Source of the DNA: Struthio camelus
Taxonomy: Eukaryota > Chordata > Aves > Struthioniformes > Struthionidae
NCBI RefSeq assembly: GCF_040807025.1
Contig: NC_090952.1
Coordinates: forward strand, 27,463,068-27,527,067
Direction: 5' to 3'
Length of the DNA: 64,000 nt
Below the pieces are notes generated by a model. That model saw nothing but the letters and a program-made list of their open reading frames with translations. It was not told the DNA's origin and did not search any database. Position 1 is the first letter of the stretch, and every line of letters begins with the position of its first letter. The position numbers and the translations under genes are program-made. This document shows positions 23,561 to 56,602 of this stretch, piece by piece.

Positions 23561-25565
23561 GGAGAAGCCAACTAAGTGGAAAGTAGGTTTTTTTGTTTTT
23601 TTTTTTCCCAAGCGCAAGATGCTTTTGTTTTGTATTAAGCTCCCAAGTATTCAATACTGAAACAGTGAAGAACAAATTTAACGTTTTTTTTTTTTTATAT
23701 AGTTATAGTTTAAAAAAAAAAAAAAACTAGTGGTCTGTTTTTCTTAATAACTGCTCTTTGTAAACATGTCACCTTGTCCATGTCCTCTTTTCTCATACTC
23801 AGCTTGGCTTAAGTTGGGCTGTGGGAGCTGTTGTGTGCTGGCTGGGTCTTTCCTAATGGAGCCTTTCAGGAGTCACTGGGGCTTGCATATGGCAGCTTGC
23901 AAAGTCATACCAAGAAAAAAAGAAAAAAGAAAAAAAAAAAAAGAATGCTAGCTCTTCAAGGCACCTCCTCCCCCAAATGAGGGGCTGTGATCGGCAGGAC
24001 CCCCCCCCCAAACTTTGTCAGTGGCTAACACCTGTTACAAATTTTGACACTGCTATGTTTTTAGTTGTAGTTCCTGTGTTGTTTTTGTTGTGACAGCACT
24101 GACTAAAACGTGCTTTTCTCTGTGGGGAAAAGGGAGAAACTGAGGACTTCTTAACAAGCCTTATAAAAAGGTTAAAGGGTTGGGGGGGGGGGAAGCTATT
24201 TTTGCAGCCGCACATGAGGTAGGGTAGCCACTGCCCACAGGCTCTGGGTGTGAAGGAGTAGCCAACAGGTCAGCACAAGGTCTGGACACTGCACATGTGT
24301 GGTTGGTGGAGCCACAGCCCCTCCCCCCCCCCCATCCTGTGCTGTCCTTGCAGCCATGGGAAGTGGCAGAGGGGGCAGGAGGAAGCATTTTAAAATGCTT
24401 ACTGTTACAAGTAGGACAAATTTACTTAAACCACAGACGTTTATTACCTTGCTTTGTGCCTCTACACCCCTTTGTTTTCTTTGTGCTGCAGCTTTGCTCC
24501 CAAAATAGAACCTGAGTGAGGATTATTTTATAAATCCCTATACACAAGACAGGAAGGAGATGTGTGGATAAAGTGTTCCTGACTTACAAACTTGTTTAAC
24601 TGGCTGTAAAACAAGCATCGTTCTTTAACGAGCAGCAATATTTTTATATGTTATGAAAGTAAAAAGATGACTGAATCTAGCAAAGAAGCCATCTACCAGC
24701 TCTTATCTGAGCTAACTGTATGTAGGATTTCCCCCTCTGCCTGTGTTCCAGCAGCACTCCTCACATCATTTTACCTGTGGAAGCATTTCCAGGTACAGCA
24801 CTAACTGCTTGCGCTACAAGCACACAGAAGAGCCTGCACAGAGCTTTGCCCAGCTATAAATTCTTAAGTATGGAAGGAGTATTTCAACACAGAACTGTTA
24901 AATCCTTACAGAGGAACAACTTCCCCTTCACGGTGCATTACCTGCCCCTCTCAAGGGAGCTGTTGCTGATACTGATTCTATTTGGGAAGAAAGCATCCAG
25001 TTATCCTTTGATAGTGATTAAAGGTGTGTCTGAACAGTTACTGTGCAGAAAAGCCTGCACTGCTCGCACTGAACCAGAAGCCACATAGCTTTGGTTAATG
25101 TGGCACCAAGCCCCAGAAAATAAATGCAGAGGGCTCTTAAAGGTCAGGTAGGGATAGTGCTAACACAGATGCAAGACTTATACAAGTTTGTTCTCTGCTG
25201 TGCTCCACGTGCCTGCAAGGCAGCCTGTAGCTGCTGTTTTTTACCCTCACCCATGAAAGCCCTTAATTTACAACACATACTGCTTGTCTCTTATCACTTT
25301 TTCTTCTTCCTGTAGCTCAAAATGAGGACCTCAGGAAATGCATCAGTGTTACGCTTTTGGACTGCCTACTTTGAGTGTACTTTACAATGAGTAACATGTA
25401 GCAGAACCAGATCCAGAGAAAGTTGCATTGCTAGCTGCAAGGACTATTAAAATTGACCTCAAAACTATTACGTTAATGATGCTAATTGCAGAGATCCCAG
25501 AGTGGTTGCAGTGACCCACAAAGACAATGTTAAAAAACACACACACACAAAAATAAAATCCCTAA
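23561..25565. other. Intergenic region between convergent TAF9B and KIF4A
   Basis: No gene is seen. The sequence has several A- and T-rich low-complexity runs (23587-23740, 23918-23942), a C-run near 24001 and a G-run near 24181. Open frames are short and unremarkable. Confidence 0.6.
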
Positions 25566-25588
25566 GCTTCAGTTTTTTTAGTAGTTCC

Positions 25589-25594
25589 TTTATT
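25589..25594 (-). terminator. Polyadenylation signal, KIF4A
   Basis: AATAAA on the minus strand (TTTATT on plus), about 615 bases after the KIF4A stop. The minus strand then runs into a TTTTGTGTGTGTGTTTT tract (plus 25538-25553), a good GU-rich downstream element. The KIF4A 3'UTR is therefore about 25565-26208. Confidence 0.75.
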
Positions 25595-26208
25595 AAAGCT
25601 ACAAAAACCAAGTTAAAATTACTACAACATTCACATACGGCTAGCTAGTTTCTAACTTCACTGAACAAGGATCAGCGCCCGAAAGGGTATGGAAACACTG
25701 ACCGTTTCATAGTCGCTAGCTAGTTTAAGACTAAAAGACATCTCATTAAGACCAAGCACCATGTGGTAGCTTGGAGCTGCTCCTCATTCTGTATTGGAAG
25801 AGACAGTGCCCAGATCTCCAGTGCAAAGTCAAAGTTCTTTCAAGATCACGGATTAAATCGTACACCCAACGTGTTCACAGCTCAGGATGAGGAAGGCAAC
25901 TGGAATGAGCAACCTGGATAAATCAATTCTGCTCACAACAGAAATTCCAAAGAAGAAAGAGCTTTTCTCACCATCGTTCTGATACGAGACATCCGCCCAA
26001 GTCCCACACATACAAATATTTACAAAGAATTAGACACAATCTAGGAAGAACTAGTGTTTGATTCACTTGCTGATGCCAGCAGCTGTCAGACAAAACAGTC
26101 ATCAGGCCTATTCCACAGCAAGAGATCTCAACACGTTTTTAAGTCACCAGCATCTGTGACATTAAAGAAGTGCAGCACAGCCCACTTGTGGGGCATCTTA
26201 CGGGTTCC

Positions 26209-47214
<21,006 letters not shown>

Positions 47215-47234
47215 TTTCAGTTACGCGGGCTGCC

Positions 47235-47550
47235 CTGAGGACGAGCAGAGCGGGGTCAGGCTCCCCCAGGAGCAGCGCCCGCCGCTGCTCCTGCGACAGT
47301 GGCACGGCCCCCTCAGCGTCGGGCCGCATGAGGCCTAGCGCTGAGGCGCGGGAGCCCCGCTACGAGCCCCGCAGCCTCCCGACCGCAGCGCTAGGCCCAG
47401 ACTCCCTAGGGGAGCCGGGGAAGGAGGGAGGGGGGGAGATCCGCAGCCCTCCCCGCACCCCGCGCAGCCGAGCCCCGGGGCCGCCTCACGGCGCCGGCCC
47501 GCACCCACCTGCCGCCGCCGGCCGTTGGGATGGCGGCGCCGCAACGGTCA
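47235..47550 (-). other. KIF4A non-coding first exon and first intron
   Basis: Upstream of the KIF4A ATG the minus strand has a splice acceptor (GTCCTCAG ending at 47235), leaving 20 nt of 5'UTR in the coding exon. A strong donor GGCAG/GTGGGTG sits at 47509/47508. This implies a short non-coding exon ending at 47509 and starting near 47550 inside the CpG island. It is inferred from splice signals only. Confidence 0.55.
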
Positions 47551-47691
47551 ACATTCAAACCGGCGGCGGCGCGGGGCGCCCGCCAATGGCAGCGCGGGGC
47601 GTCACGGCGCGCGCGCGCGGGGCGGGGCGGGGCGGGGCGAGCGCGGCGCGGGGCGGGTGACGCAGCGCGGGCGCTGAGGCGGCGCGGCAGC
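47510..47691. promoter_or_regulatory. KIF4A/PDZD11 bidirectional CpG-island promoter
   Basis: The two start codons are 478 bp apart and point away from each other. The island holds a CCAAT box at 47583-47587, repeated GC boxes (ggggcggggcggggcg, about 47615-47640) and, on the KIF4A strand, TTTGAA at 47554-47559 preceded by GGCGG-like sequence. TTTGAA is the core of the cell-cycle homology region (CHR) that MuvB/DREAM reads in G2/M genes, and it lies about 25-30 bp from the CCAAT box. That fits the mitotic expression known for KIF4A. Confidence 0.7.
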
Positions 47692-50349
47692 ATGGAGGCG
47701 CGGCTGCCCTACGACGACTACCCGGTGGTCTTCCTGCCGCCCTACGAGAGCCCGCCCGCCTGGGTGCCGCCGCACGAGGTGAGCCCGGGCGGGCGGGCGG
47801 GCGGGCGACGGGCTCGGGCCCCCGGCGGCGGCTGGGGGCCCGCGGCCGCTCACGGCGCCTTGTCTTGCAGCGGGTTTATCACCCCGACTACAACAACGAG
47901 CTGACGCAGTTCTTGCCCCGCACCATCGTCCTCAAGAAGCCCCCCGGGGCGCAGGTGAGCCTCCCTCCGCTTTTTCCCCCCCCCCCTCCTCTTCCCTGTG
48001 CCTGGCCAAAACGGGGGGACCCGCGGAGGAGCGAGAGGATGGCAGCGGCCGACTGAGGCCGAAGGCAGCCCCAGGAGGTCAGAGAGGCACCGCTGCTTTC
48101 CTGCTCTTACTACTTCGGGGCGGGGAGGGGAGGGGGAAGCCTTGCTGCTGCCCTTCTGGGAAGGGCTGTGCTGTAAAGGGTGGGGGGGAGCTTGGTGGGT
48201 TAGGCAAAGAACTGCAATAACTTGTGACATGGAGCCACTCAGGGACAGGGAGCAGGGGCAAGCCCTCAAGGTGGGATGGCCGTAGAGGTCCGCGGAGAGG
48301 GACTGTGCTTGCAGCTCCCTAGGCGATCACTACAGCTGTTAACACCTTTGGTCCATCTAGAAGAGATGCATGAGCAAAGGGGGGTGGTTACACTTCACTG
48401 CTAACCTGGTTTCTCGTACAGCTGGGCTTCAACATCCGAGGAGGAAAGGCCTCGCAGCTGGGGATCTTCATCTCTAAGGTGTGTCTGTCCTTCCGCCATT
48501 CCCTCCCCATGTTCCGTCTGTTCCCTTGGGGGTTGCAGAGCCGGCTGGGCGTGTATGGAGACTGACCTGCCTCTTGCACGCACAGCTCAGCTGTGAGCTT
48601 CTACTTGCCAACAAGGAGATGATCTCACACCCTTTCCTTTCCTGTCCCCGACCCATGACTTGCTGGTGCAGTGCAGTCCTCATGCTCTCTCCATCCCCTC
48701 CTAGACTCATGTATAAGTGCACTGGGCACAGGCACTGTGGAGAGGCTCTCTGGGGCTGGGATGTGTGCTGAGGGGAGCCGCAGAGGGTCAGTGCTGCTGT
48801 GTCTGCTCCTCAGGTGATCCCCGACTCAGATGCACATAGAGCTGGGCTGCAGGAAGGGGACCAGGTACTTTCAGTGAACGATGTGGATTTCCAGGACATT
48901 GAGCACAGCAAGGTGAGTGCTCCTGCTCTCCAGCTGCTGGAGCAGGGACAGGGCTTGGCCCAGGCCCCAGCATGCTCTCACCTCCTGAGCAGGAGAACAA
49001 AGGCAATGCATGAGCCTACCTTCTCCTTCGGCCCTCTCAGCCTGCACCAACTCAGGACCTAAATGGCAACCTGTCACCATTGTCTAACAGTTAGGATGAG
49101 TGTGAGGCAAGCACCTAGATACCTTCGTTGACAACATCAGTAATCCTTTCTCTGTAATTCCCATCCCACACACCCCATATGTAGATCAGGGAAAATAATT
49201 CACAACACAAAGGGCATATATCTAATTTTAAAGAAAACACCCTTGCTGATGAGGAAGAGCAGAGGAACATTAACCTGGGGGGCCACAAGTCCCAGTGTTC
49301 CTCCGGAACTCTGATATCAGACCCTGTGCAAAGCAAGCTGATGCACTGCATAGCTAATACATTGCTCTTACCTGTCCTCTCACTCAGTCTGGTCACTGAG
49401 CAACTCTTTTTGCTTTCAGGCTGTGGAGATCCTGAAGACTGCCCGTGAAATCACCATGCGCGTACGTTACTTCCCCTACAGTAAGTGCCTGCTAGCTTTT
49501 GAGTGCAGTGGGCCAGCTGTATTTCTCCCTGGGAAGCAGGCTGTCATGCATCCTTGCCAATTCCACATAAACTTAGCTATTTTGAGTCTAAAGTCATATG
49601 CAGCATCAAACTAGCAGCCTGCAAATCAGAAAGGGGGTTAAATTTTGATTTGGGGTTGAGGACAGCTACCCAATCAAAACAGTAAGGAAGGGCTTCAGCT
49701 ACCCACCTGCAAACTTGTAGAGTAGGGCTGAGCAAAGCAATGCTAAAAGCTGGGATGACTGCTTAGGAAAGTGTTAATTTTGGAGCTGCAGAAGGAGCTA
49801 CTTATCCTTAAATAACACAGGAATTGGTTCAGTCACTAGTAGAACCATGCTGATGGTGGACACCGCTTGTAGTTTTATCCCTTTCTATGAATGTTTAAAT
49901 TTTGTCAGAGGGAATGACCAAATTATTAACTCCAGGTTTCTGCACCTATAAAGCTTGGCAGTAGGCAGAGGGAGCAGGAAAAAAGTCAAGTCGTCAAGCC
50001 AAACAAGCATTCTTCATAAAAATGGAAATTGACCCTTGAATGAAAGTGAAAAGAGTAAAAGTGTGGAGCAAGGGAAGAGAGGACTTTAAAAAACACTTTT
50101 CTTATAAATGCTTTAAAAAAACTTGAAATGACGGGGGGAGATGTCAGCATACTATTTTAAAGCCAGCTGCTATCCAGGAGAGTAGCAAGCACTGCATCTA
50201 TTTAAGAAGGCGTACACAGAATTCATGTTTTCCTCTAGCATTTTGGCTAACTTCCCCCACCATCCGTGACCACTTCTCCTGCCCTTTCAGCCTTGCTCTC
50301 TCTTTACCTTCCAGATTATCAGAGACAGAAGGAAAGAACTGTTCACTAG
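47692..50349 (+). CDS. PDZD11: PDZD11, single-PDZ adaptor protein
   Basis: Small cytoplasmic adaptor with one PDZ domain. Its known partners include PLEKHA7 at cell junctions and copper and calcium ATPases of the plasma membrane. Six coding exons: 47692-47778, 47871-47954, 48422-48478, 48814-48912, 49420-49480 and 50315-50349. Phases match and give 140 aa, the usual vertebrate length. The start MEARLPYDDYPVVFLPPYE carries the N-terminal proline-rich segment. The PDZ domain spans about residues 45-130, with the carboxylate-binding loop as LGFNI and the helix entry at HSKAVEILKTA. The last exon is only 35 bp including the stop (NYQRQKERTVH). It is transcribed divergently from KIF4A. If intron 5 is retained, the frame stays open to 49614 and would give a different tail. 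Confidence 0.97.
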
Positions 50350-51434
50350 TGAACAGCTGCCTGCTGGGGCCTCTCTGGAGTGGCTGTCCTGCAAGAGCCT
50401 CCACTAACCTTTCCTCAATATCCAAGATGACACATCAAGTCTCAGCTGTCACTGGAGGTACGACTGTCCTGTTGGCTGCACAGGCATCAGTTCTGCTTCC
50501 TGCTTGGAGCGACACTACAGAGTCTTAATTATCTGGAAGATGAATGGGGCTTTAGTCTGCACTCCTTGAATTAGTTTTTAAAACAAGCTGCTGGTGCTGA
50601 CATGGAAGTGGGTACTGGAGGGCAGCTTTCTCTTGCAAAATCTGTATTTCTAATCTAGTAGGACTTATTTTCAAAGCGTGCTCTGCTGGTTCTGGATCCA
50701 GCCCTTGTTTCTAAGGTGTGAGGCCAAGAATGTCCAAGCGTGCTCAAGCAGAGCATGGCTGTAGTTTCCAAGGGATCAGCTGGTTCGTTTCCTTTCCGGT
50801 GACACAAAATCCTTTCCCTCTCCAGTGTCCAAGCTCTGCTCTAGACTACTGGGTTTGCTGGGCATTCAAGGAAGAAGAGTAAAATCCAGTCACACTCAAA
50901 GCATATCTATAGCGGTTCTGCACTGCTCTGCCAAGGCATTGTGTTTGTACTACTTTGGTGCTTAGCAGCCCCCACATAACTGGGCCAAGATGCTTGGAGC
51001 ATGTTTCTAGGCTGTCTGCTGTCAGCACTTGGTGAGGTTCCTTCTGATGCACTGCTTGTGTGTTTAAGGGTTTCACCTGCTGCAGCTGCCCCCTTCACTT
51101 AGTACAGCCTTGTCTGTGCCTTTCACAATCACAACTCCCTGCCACATGGGGGGGAAATTCATACTCCTCCCTTTCCCTGCTCCTTACACATCTTATCTCC
51201 TGCTGGGGTGATTCACCCACCTGCTATTGAGTTTGGTTGGATGGTGGCTGTTCCACACAGAAAAGAAAAAGGCTGCTGCGCTCTTTGCTGGAAGAGCACA
51301 GATGAAAGAATATACTAGCTATCAGGAAAGCCGGGTGCAAATGCAGGGGGGTATACACCATTTAGAGTATGTGCTCAGAACAGCCCTTGCTCTGGCCTTT
51401 TATCCAGTGCTTTCTATTTGCCTGTCTTAACTGA

Positions 51435-51440
51435 AATAAA
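51435..51440 (+). terminator. Polyadenylation signal, PDZD11
   Basis: AATAAA about 1.1 kb after the PDZD11 stop. A further AATAAA lies near 51857. The 3'UTR therefore runs from 50350 to at least about 51460. Confidence 0.65.
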
Positions 51441-51459
51441 GCTAGTACAGCAACTGGAC

Positions 51460-53086
51460 TTCATCTTATTCCCATTCTGAAAGTCTCTGTAGAGGGTTGT
51501 ATTTGTTATCACCCTCAGTGCTACCCAGAAGAAATGCGTGCAATATAGCTAAGGCAAGGACTGGTCACTTGCCCCTGCAGCCTGTGGGACCCAAGCCAGC
51601 TGCCTTATATCTGTTATAAGGGTATTTTTCCACCATAACCAGTGGTTCAAGTCAGCCTCAGATGAGCATGGAGTGGCATTTTAACACTGCCAGAAAGAAT
51701 AATAGCTGCAAAGGAGGCTTTTGTCCATTTATCCATTTTGTCATGGCACTAACTTGAAATACCTAAGAGCAGCAGCCCTAACAAAGCCAGGTTAGCCTTA
51801 ACTCAGAACATGGGGCAGAAAGCTGAGCCAGGCTGAGGTAGAATTAAAGACAAAGAATAAAGAACCAGCTTTTCTGCCAGAAAACTAAGCACCCTGGAAA
51901 CCTTATTTATAAGACATTGAGGAGGTAAGATAAGAGCTCTTCTATAGAGAGAGGCCTGCAGGTCTCAGGACAGTCGCCTCTACTCTCACACCATTCCCCA
52001 CAGAACGTGTAAACGCTGGAAGAAGGACACTCCAATTACAGCAGGGCAACGTTTCACACTACTCTCTTCTTTACACCCATCTGTTGTGCCCAGACTTGCT
52101 GGGCTGAAGGCTCAGTCAGAGTCCCTGGCCCCAAAGCTAACCCCTGTGCTCTGCTGCCTGGTGGGGAACACGGCAAACAAACACGTGCATCAGGCTTTTG
52201 GCACACAGCTGTACTGCTGAGGAGCAAGGAGGTACCATGAACGCTCTGCCACACAGGGGACTGGAAATACAGGCCTGTGATCTCTGTCAGCGTTCATCAA
52301 TCTGTTCATCCTGCTACAAAGCAGACCCTCTGCAGTAGCTCCAGGAAGACTGACCCTGGCTAGGGCAGCTTTCTCTCTCTGCTGTTACTCAGAGGGTCAG
52401 ATGCTCTCTCAGCCACCACACTGCCCCCACGGCTGCCTTGCTGTGGGATAATAGGAATGAGTGGATTCTTTCTCAAGACACATTCACACCTTAGGTATCT
52501 TGATTGACCAAGCAGTAGTATGGTTTGCACTGCTCACTAGAGTTCATGTCATCCTTCTTCCTGAACTGGAGGGGAAAGACTGGATTAATTACCAATTCCT
52601 GCAGGGAAAATAACAGGTCCAACAACATCAGATTTTTTTTTTTAGCTGCTCACAGAGGCAGTCACATGCACTGGAGCAGCCACAGCTCGTCAATGAATAA
52701 CTCGCCAGCCAATAAAACAGTCAGCCAGAAGTACTGCAGGTAACCTGACCTTTTGGAGCAACAGCAACAGTCCCAGAACAAGCTGTATTGTGTTAAGGCA
52801 CAGCAGATTACACTTGAGAAATGTACTGTACAACTCCTCCTTTCCCTGAGCATGGCACAACCAGGACAGTACAGGCAGCCCGCGTGCTCCTGGCCCCATT
52901 CAGTCTCTGAACAGGTCCAGTGTGCTAGGATCCACCGAGTCATTTCATGAGAGGAAAAGCTACCACCCCAGAGATATATATATATATTTTTTTAAATGTT
53001 CCCCTACCCGTCCTTTTCATATAAAGCACGAAGATGAGCCTGAGCAGCATCACATAGTGTTTCTCCCCACAGCAATGGAAGCAGCA
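51460..53086. other. Region between convergent PDZD11 and STARD10-like genes
   Basis: The right part is presumably the 3'UTR of the STARD10-like gene, but I found no AATAAA on the minus strand to mark its end. A short (TA)n run at about 52975-52984 is the only repeat. No independent gene is seen. Confidence 0.5.
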
Positions 53087-55930
53087 TCAGTTCTCTGAGC
53101 CACTGTGGTCACCCCTCTCTTCCTTCACTTCGGACAGGCTGCTCTCATCTATGTTCTCCAGCGAGGCAGCATGCTGGAGCACCAGCTCTGACAGCTCCAA
53201 GGGAGGAAGCTTGTTCTGCTCGGGGTACAGCCAGGGTTTCAGGCTTACATCATGCTGCTGCTTCCAGGCAGGATACTTCACACAGGCCTTGTACAATTTC
53301 TTCAACATCTGATCAGAAGTAGAGAAGCAGAGGGGGAAAAACAACCATGGAAGCTTAGAAGAAGTCAAGGCACGTTTCCCATCTAGCCAGTACTAACACC
53401 TGATCCATTTCTTTTGTGGTTGCCTAAGAAAGGGCTCAGGGCCCCATACAGAAAAGGGCAGGACAGGTAAACTCCTTTATGGGACCATCTTCTATTTGCC
53501 TAGACCCCCTGAAGACACCAGCTGCCTTAGAAAGCACGAAATGAAGACTTCCTGCACAACGTCAACTAGGGACTGAAATCCTCTGCCACTCTGTCCTGCT
53601 GTGACACCAGAGACCCCTCCAGCACAGCTCTGCCAACCAGTTCAGGAGCTCCAAAAGCCACCGAGCCTCCAGATCCTGTTCAGATGGAGCATCAACAGTG
53701 GGGATGAGACAGATCATTGTGCAAATGTGAACCAGAATTGTGCTATTATTCACTTCCTGCTGGCTTTGGAAGTGAATCAGAGTCAGCTGGTGAGACTGGT
53801 AAGGCTGGCATAAGGCAATACCACACCAGAGATTAGCTAAAATGTTCATTTCTAGTTCAGCCCTATTCTGCAGCCCCGCCACGGAGGAAGGCCCATCCTC
53901 TGCAGCCCTTTGCTCCAACCACAGGGGTGGGACTTGGCACATGCATGCTGGAAACGCTCCACTCACCCGTGGTGCCAGGTACTGGGAAGCTTTATTTACA
54001 ACCCACTTCGGCAACGACCCTAACATATTGAGGGGGAAAACCAGAAGTTAGTGTGCCAGAAAATAGCTGTCCTCCTACCAACCACTGAGCAGCCCCCACA
54101 GCAGGCTGCAACATTAACATCAACGCATGCCAAAGAGGGTCTGGAATAAAGAGGTGCTTCAGACTTACCTTTCGGATCCACCTGAGCCAGGTAAGTCAGG
54201 CTGCAGCTGCTGGGCCCAGTTGAATGCACCAGGTATCCCGTTAAGAGAGACACTGCCCTTACCAGATCCTTGCGTGGAGGGTATTTCTGTGCAGACACAT
54301 TAGACAGTCAGATACTACCTTCCACTTTCCCCGACCTCTCCCCCTCTCAGGTCTAACACTGAATACACAGGGCAAACAGACCAGGCTAGAGGCACAGACG
54401 AGGTGCCTCAAGATGAGGGCGTGTAAAGGAATCACACAGCTACCTGCTAGGTGCTTTGGGAGTCCTAATAGATCCCAGACACAGGCAGGACGTTGCTGTC
54501 TACAGATATCCTGCTGCACTTGTGAGAGGATGGCACTGAGCAGGTGTAGCTCAGCTAATCCTAGTCAGCAGACCCTCTGGACTCCTAATTCAGGAGAATT
54601 CATGCAGCTGGTGACCAACCACCCCTAGGATGCCAGTTTTGCCCTTCACAGGACCAGGCAGTCCCTAGGATCACTGAAACTGAACGGCCATCCAGCCCAG
54701 CCTGCTCTTCACTCACCGGGTGTTTGACAGAGAAGTTGATGATGGCATGATACCCATCCTGAACCTGCCAGGACCGCAGCGTCACCACATCCCTGTTCTT
54801 TAAGGGCTTCGGGCACCGCCCTGGACAAAGAAGAAAGCAAGACGCTTTATCTTCCTGAGCAAGCCATGGGGTCTGCATGGATGTGCAGTCACTCTACAGG
54901 CTTTCTGCCTTGCCCGAGTGTCCTCCTTTAGTTCACTCAGTGATCTCACTGTAGTCTACGAGCAGCATCCCCCCACCCCTCACCAGCCCAACTGGTGCTA
55001 ACTACCTCCTGTAGCAGAGGTCTTAAGGGGTGTCCTGGACCCCGAATGTATTTCTCCTGCCAGGAAGCCCAGCCAGAGTGGGCGTCTGTTCCAGAGGCAA
55101 CAAGATGGTGGTTGAAGAGGTCAGTCCCATCTCCTGACAGGCTCAGCCAACCAAAGCAGCCCTCCAGCCCTCACTCACAGGCATAGTAGCCCACATCCGC
55201 GTTGGCAGCCACCTGGGCGATGTCATGCGTGTCGATGACGTTGGTGTCCCATTTTCGGCGATACTCAATGTCGTGCAGCACGTCGTACACCGTCTCCGCC
55301 GGCACGTCCGGGATGTCGATGCGGCACTGCGGATGGGAGCGCCGGAGGATGGGGACGCGCTCCGCCAGCCCGCGGCCCTCCTCGGCGGGGAAGGGGCGCC
55401 CCCGTCCCCGCGGAGGCGGCTCCCCTCCGGCACGGGAGCGGATCAGCCAGGCCGAAAAGCCCCCTCGACGCCCCCGGCACGCTCCAGGCGGATTCCCGAA
55501 ACACGGCACAAGCGAACAGGAGGACGAGGCTCACCAAGGGCCCGCGGGGGGAGATCCCGTCACACCACTCATCCCAGAGAGCGAGGAGAAAAAGCAGAGA
55601 AAGAGGAACAGAGCCACCAGTCCCGTCGCCTGCCCCCACCACGGCGCCAGGACCGCCGCCCCGGCGAGGGGAGAAGCCGCTCGGCCTCCGCCCCGGCATC
55701 GCCCGCCCCGGGGCAGGCAGCCCCCGGCCCCGAGGCGCCTCACACGGCGCCGCAGCGGCCCGGCCCGGCCGCCCCACCTTGAGCCGGTGCACACCGGAGC
55801 CCGGCGGCGGCGCCTGGATGCAGACGGCGAGGCCGTCGCGGCCGTAGCAGCTCTGCCAGCCGCCGTCGCCCTCACACTGCTGCCGGAAGGCGCGGAAGGC
55901 GGCGGCGTCGGGCACCCGCGCGGGCTCCAT
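53087..55930 (-). CDS. STARD10-like START-domain lipid-transfer protein
   Basis: START-domain proteins of the PCTP/STARD10 group shuttle phosphatidylcholine and phosphatidylethanolamine between membranes. Six coding exons: 55930-55778, 55326-55179, 54820-54717, 54286-54169, 54019-53967 and 53308-53087. Phases match and give 265 aa (human STARD10 is 291). The START domain runs from about residue 8 to 210 with close STARD10 motifs: DVPAETVYDVLHDIEYRRKW, NADVGYYAWRCPKPLKNRD, KYPPRKDLVRAVS, TYLAQVDPKGSLPKWVVNK. The C-terminal tail SLENIDESSLSEVKEER parallels the phosphorylated STARD10 tail. The N-terminus MEPARVPDAAAFRAFRQQCE is shorter than in STARD10. Because human STARD10 is on 11q13 and this gene sits between PDZD11 and a RAB6-like gene, it is most likely a second paralogue that mammals lost. 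No symbol is assigned. Confidence 0.93.
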
Positions 55931-56560
55931 GCGGCGCCGCCACCCTCCGTCCCGCGCCGCCGCCGCGGCCCTGCGCGCTCTGCGTAGGCGCCCGCCCCTG
56001 CCCCCGCCTTCCGCGCCCGCCCCGGCGCAGCGCCCGTCGCGGATACCGCCCCCCGTAACAGGTGCTCGGAGCCCCGGGCTCCGCCTCCGAGGTCGCCAAT
56101 CACCGAGAGAGCCGGGGCAGGTGGGGGCGCCGCCGCCCGCGGATTGGCCGCCGTGCCTTGGGGCAGGCGCCAACGGATTGGATAGGCCGGAAACGGCGGC
56201 CGCGCGCCCATTGGTGGGTTTCGTAGTTTATTAGGGTGCAACGGTCCCGCGGCACCCCCGGCCGCGCCTCGCACCGGCCAGGGCGGGGGCAACGCCGTGC
56301 GCGCCACGTGGGCGCAGCGGCGCGAGCGGCGGCCGGCTGGGCGGGGCCGGAGGAGTGACGTGGCGCGGAGCCCCGCCCCGCCCCGGTCTCCGCGCTGGCG
56401 CTGGCTGGGGGCCGCGGACCGCGCCTCACCGCGCCCCCGGCGCCTGCCTCGCTGCCGGAGAAACGCTCGCCCCTCATAAACGCGTTGTTTTCCTCTACGA
56501 GCGCCCGAGGCGGGACAGAGGCTTCTGACGCGCTACGCGAAGGCAGCACGAGCTGCCTCT
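55931..56560 (-). promoter_or_regulatory. STARD10-like CpG-island promoter with spaced CCAAT boxes
   Basis: CpG-rich 5' flank. On the gene's strand, CCAAT boxes lie at 56143-56147, 56177-56181 and 56210-56214, that is 34 and 33 bp apart. One CCAAT in the opposite orientation is at 56096-56100. Further upstream are CACGTG (56305-56310) and TGACGTGG (56356-56363), motifs of bHLH-type and ATF/XBP1-type factors. No TATA box is obvious. Confidence 0.6.
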
Positions 56561-56596
56561 CCCGCAGGAGGACAGAGGAGACGTTGGTGAAATAAC

Positions 56597-56602
56597 TTTA
56601 TT
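56597..56602 (-). terminator. Polyadenylation signal, RAB6-like gene
   Basis: AATAAA on the minus strand, about 2.36 kb after the RAB6-like stop and right beside the CpG island of the next gene downstream. Another AATAAA is near 56748. The 3'UTR is about 56580-58963. Confidence 0.65.

Noticed and set aside
53562-54026. 154-codon minus-strand frame beside STARD10-like exon 5
   Set aside because: It is exon 5 read on into its intron; the splice donor at 53966 ends the real coding part.
55202-56307. Frames of 250-300 codons on both strands over the STARD10-like promoter and exons 1-2
   Set aside because: They are shadows and read-throughs of a GC-rich island. The spliced START-domain gene explains the region.
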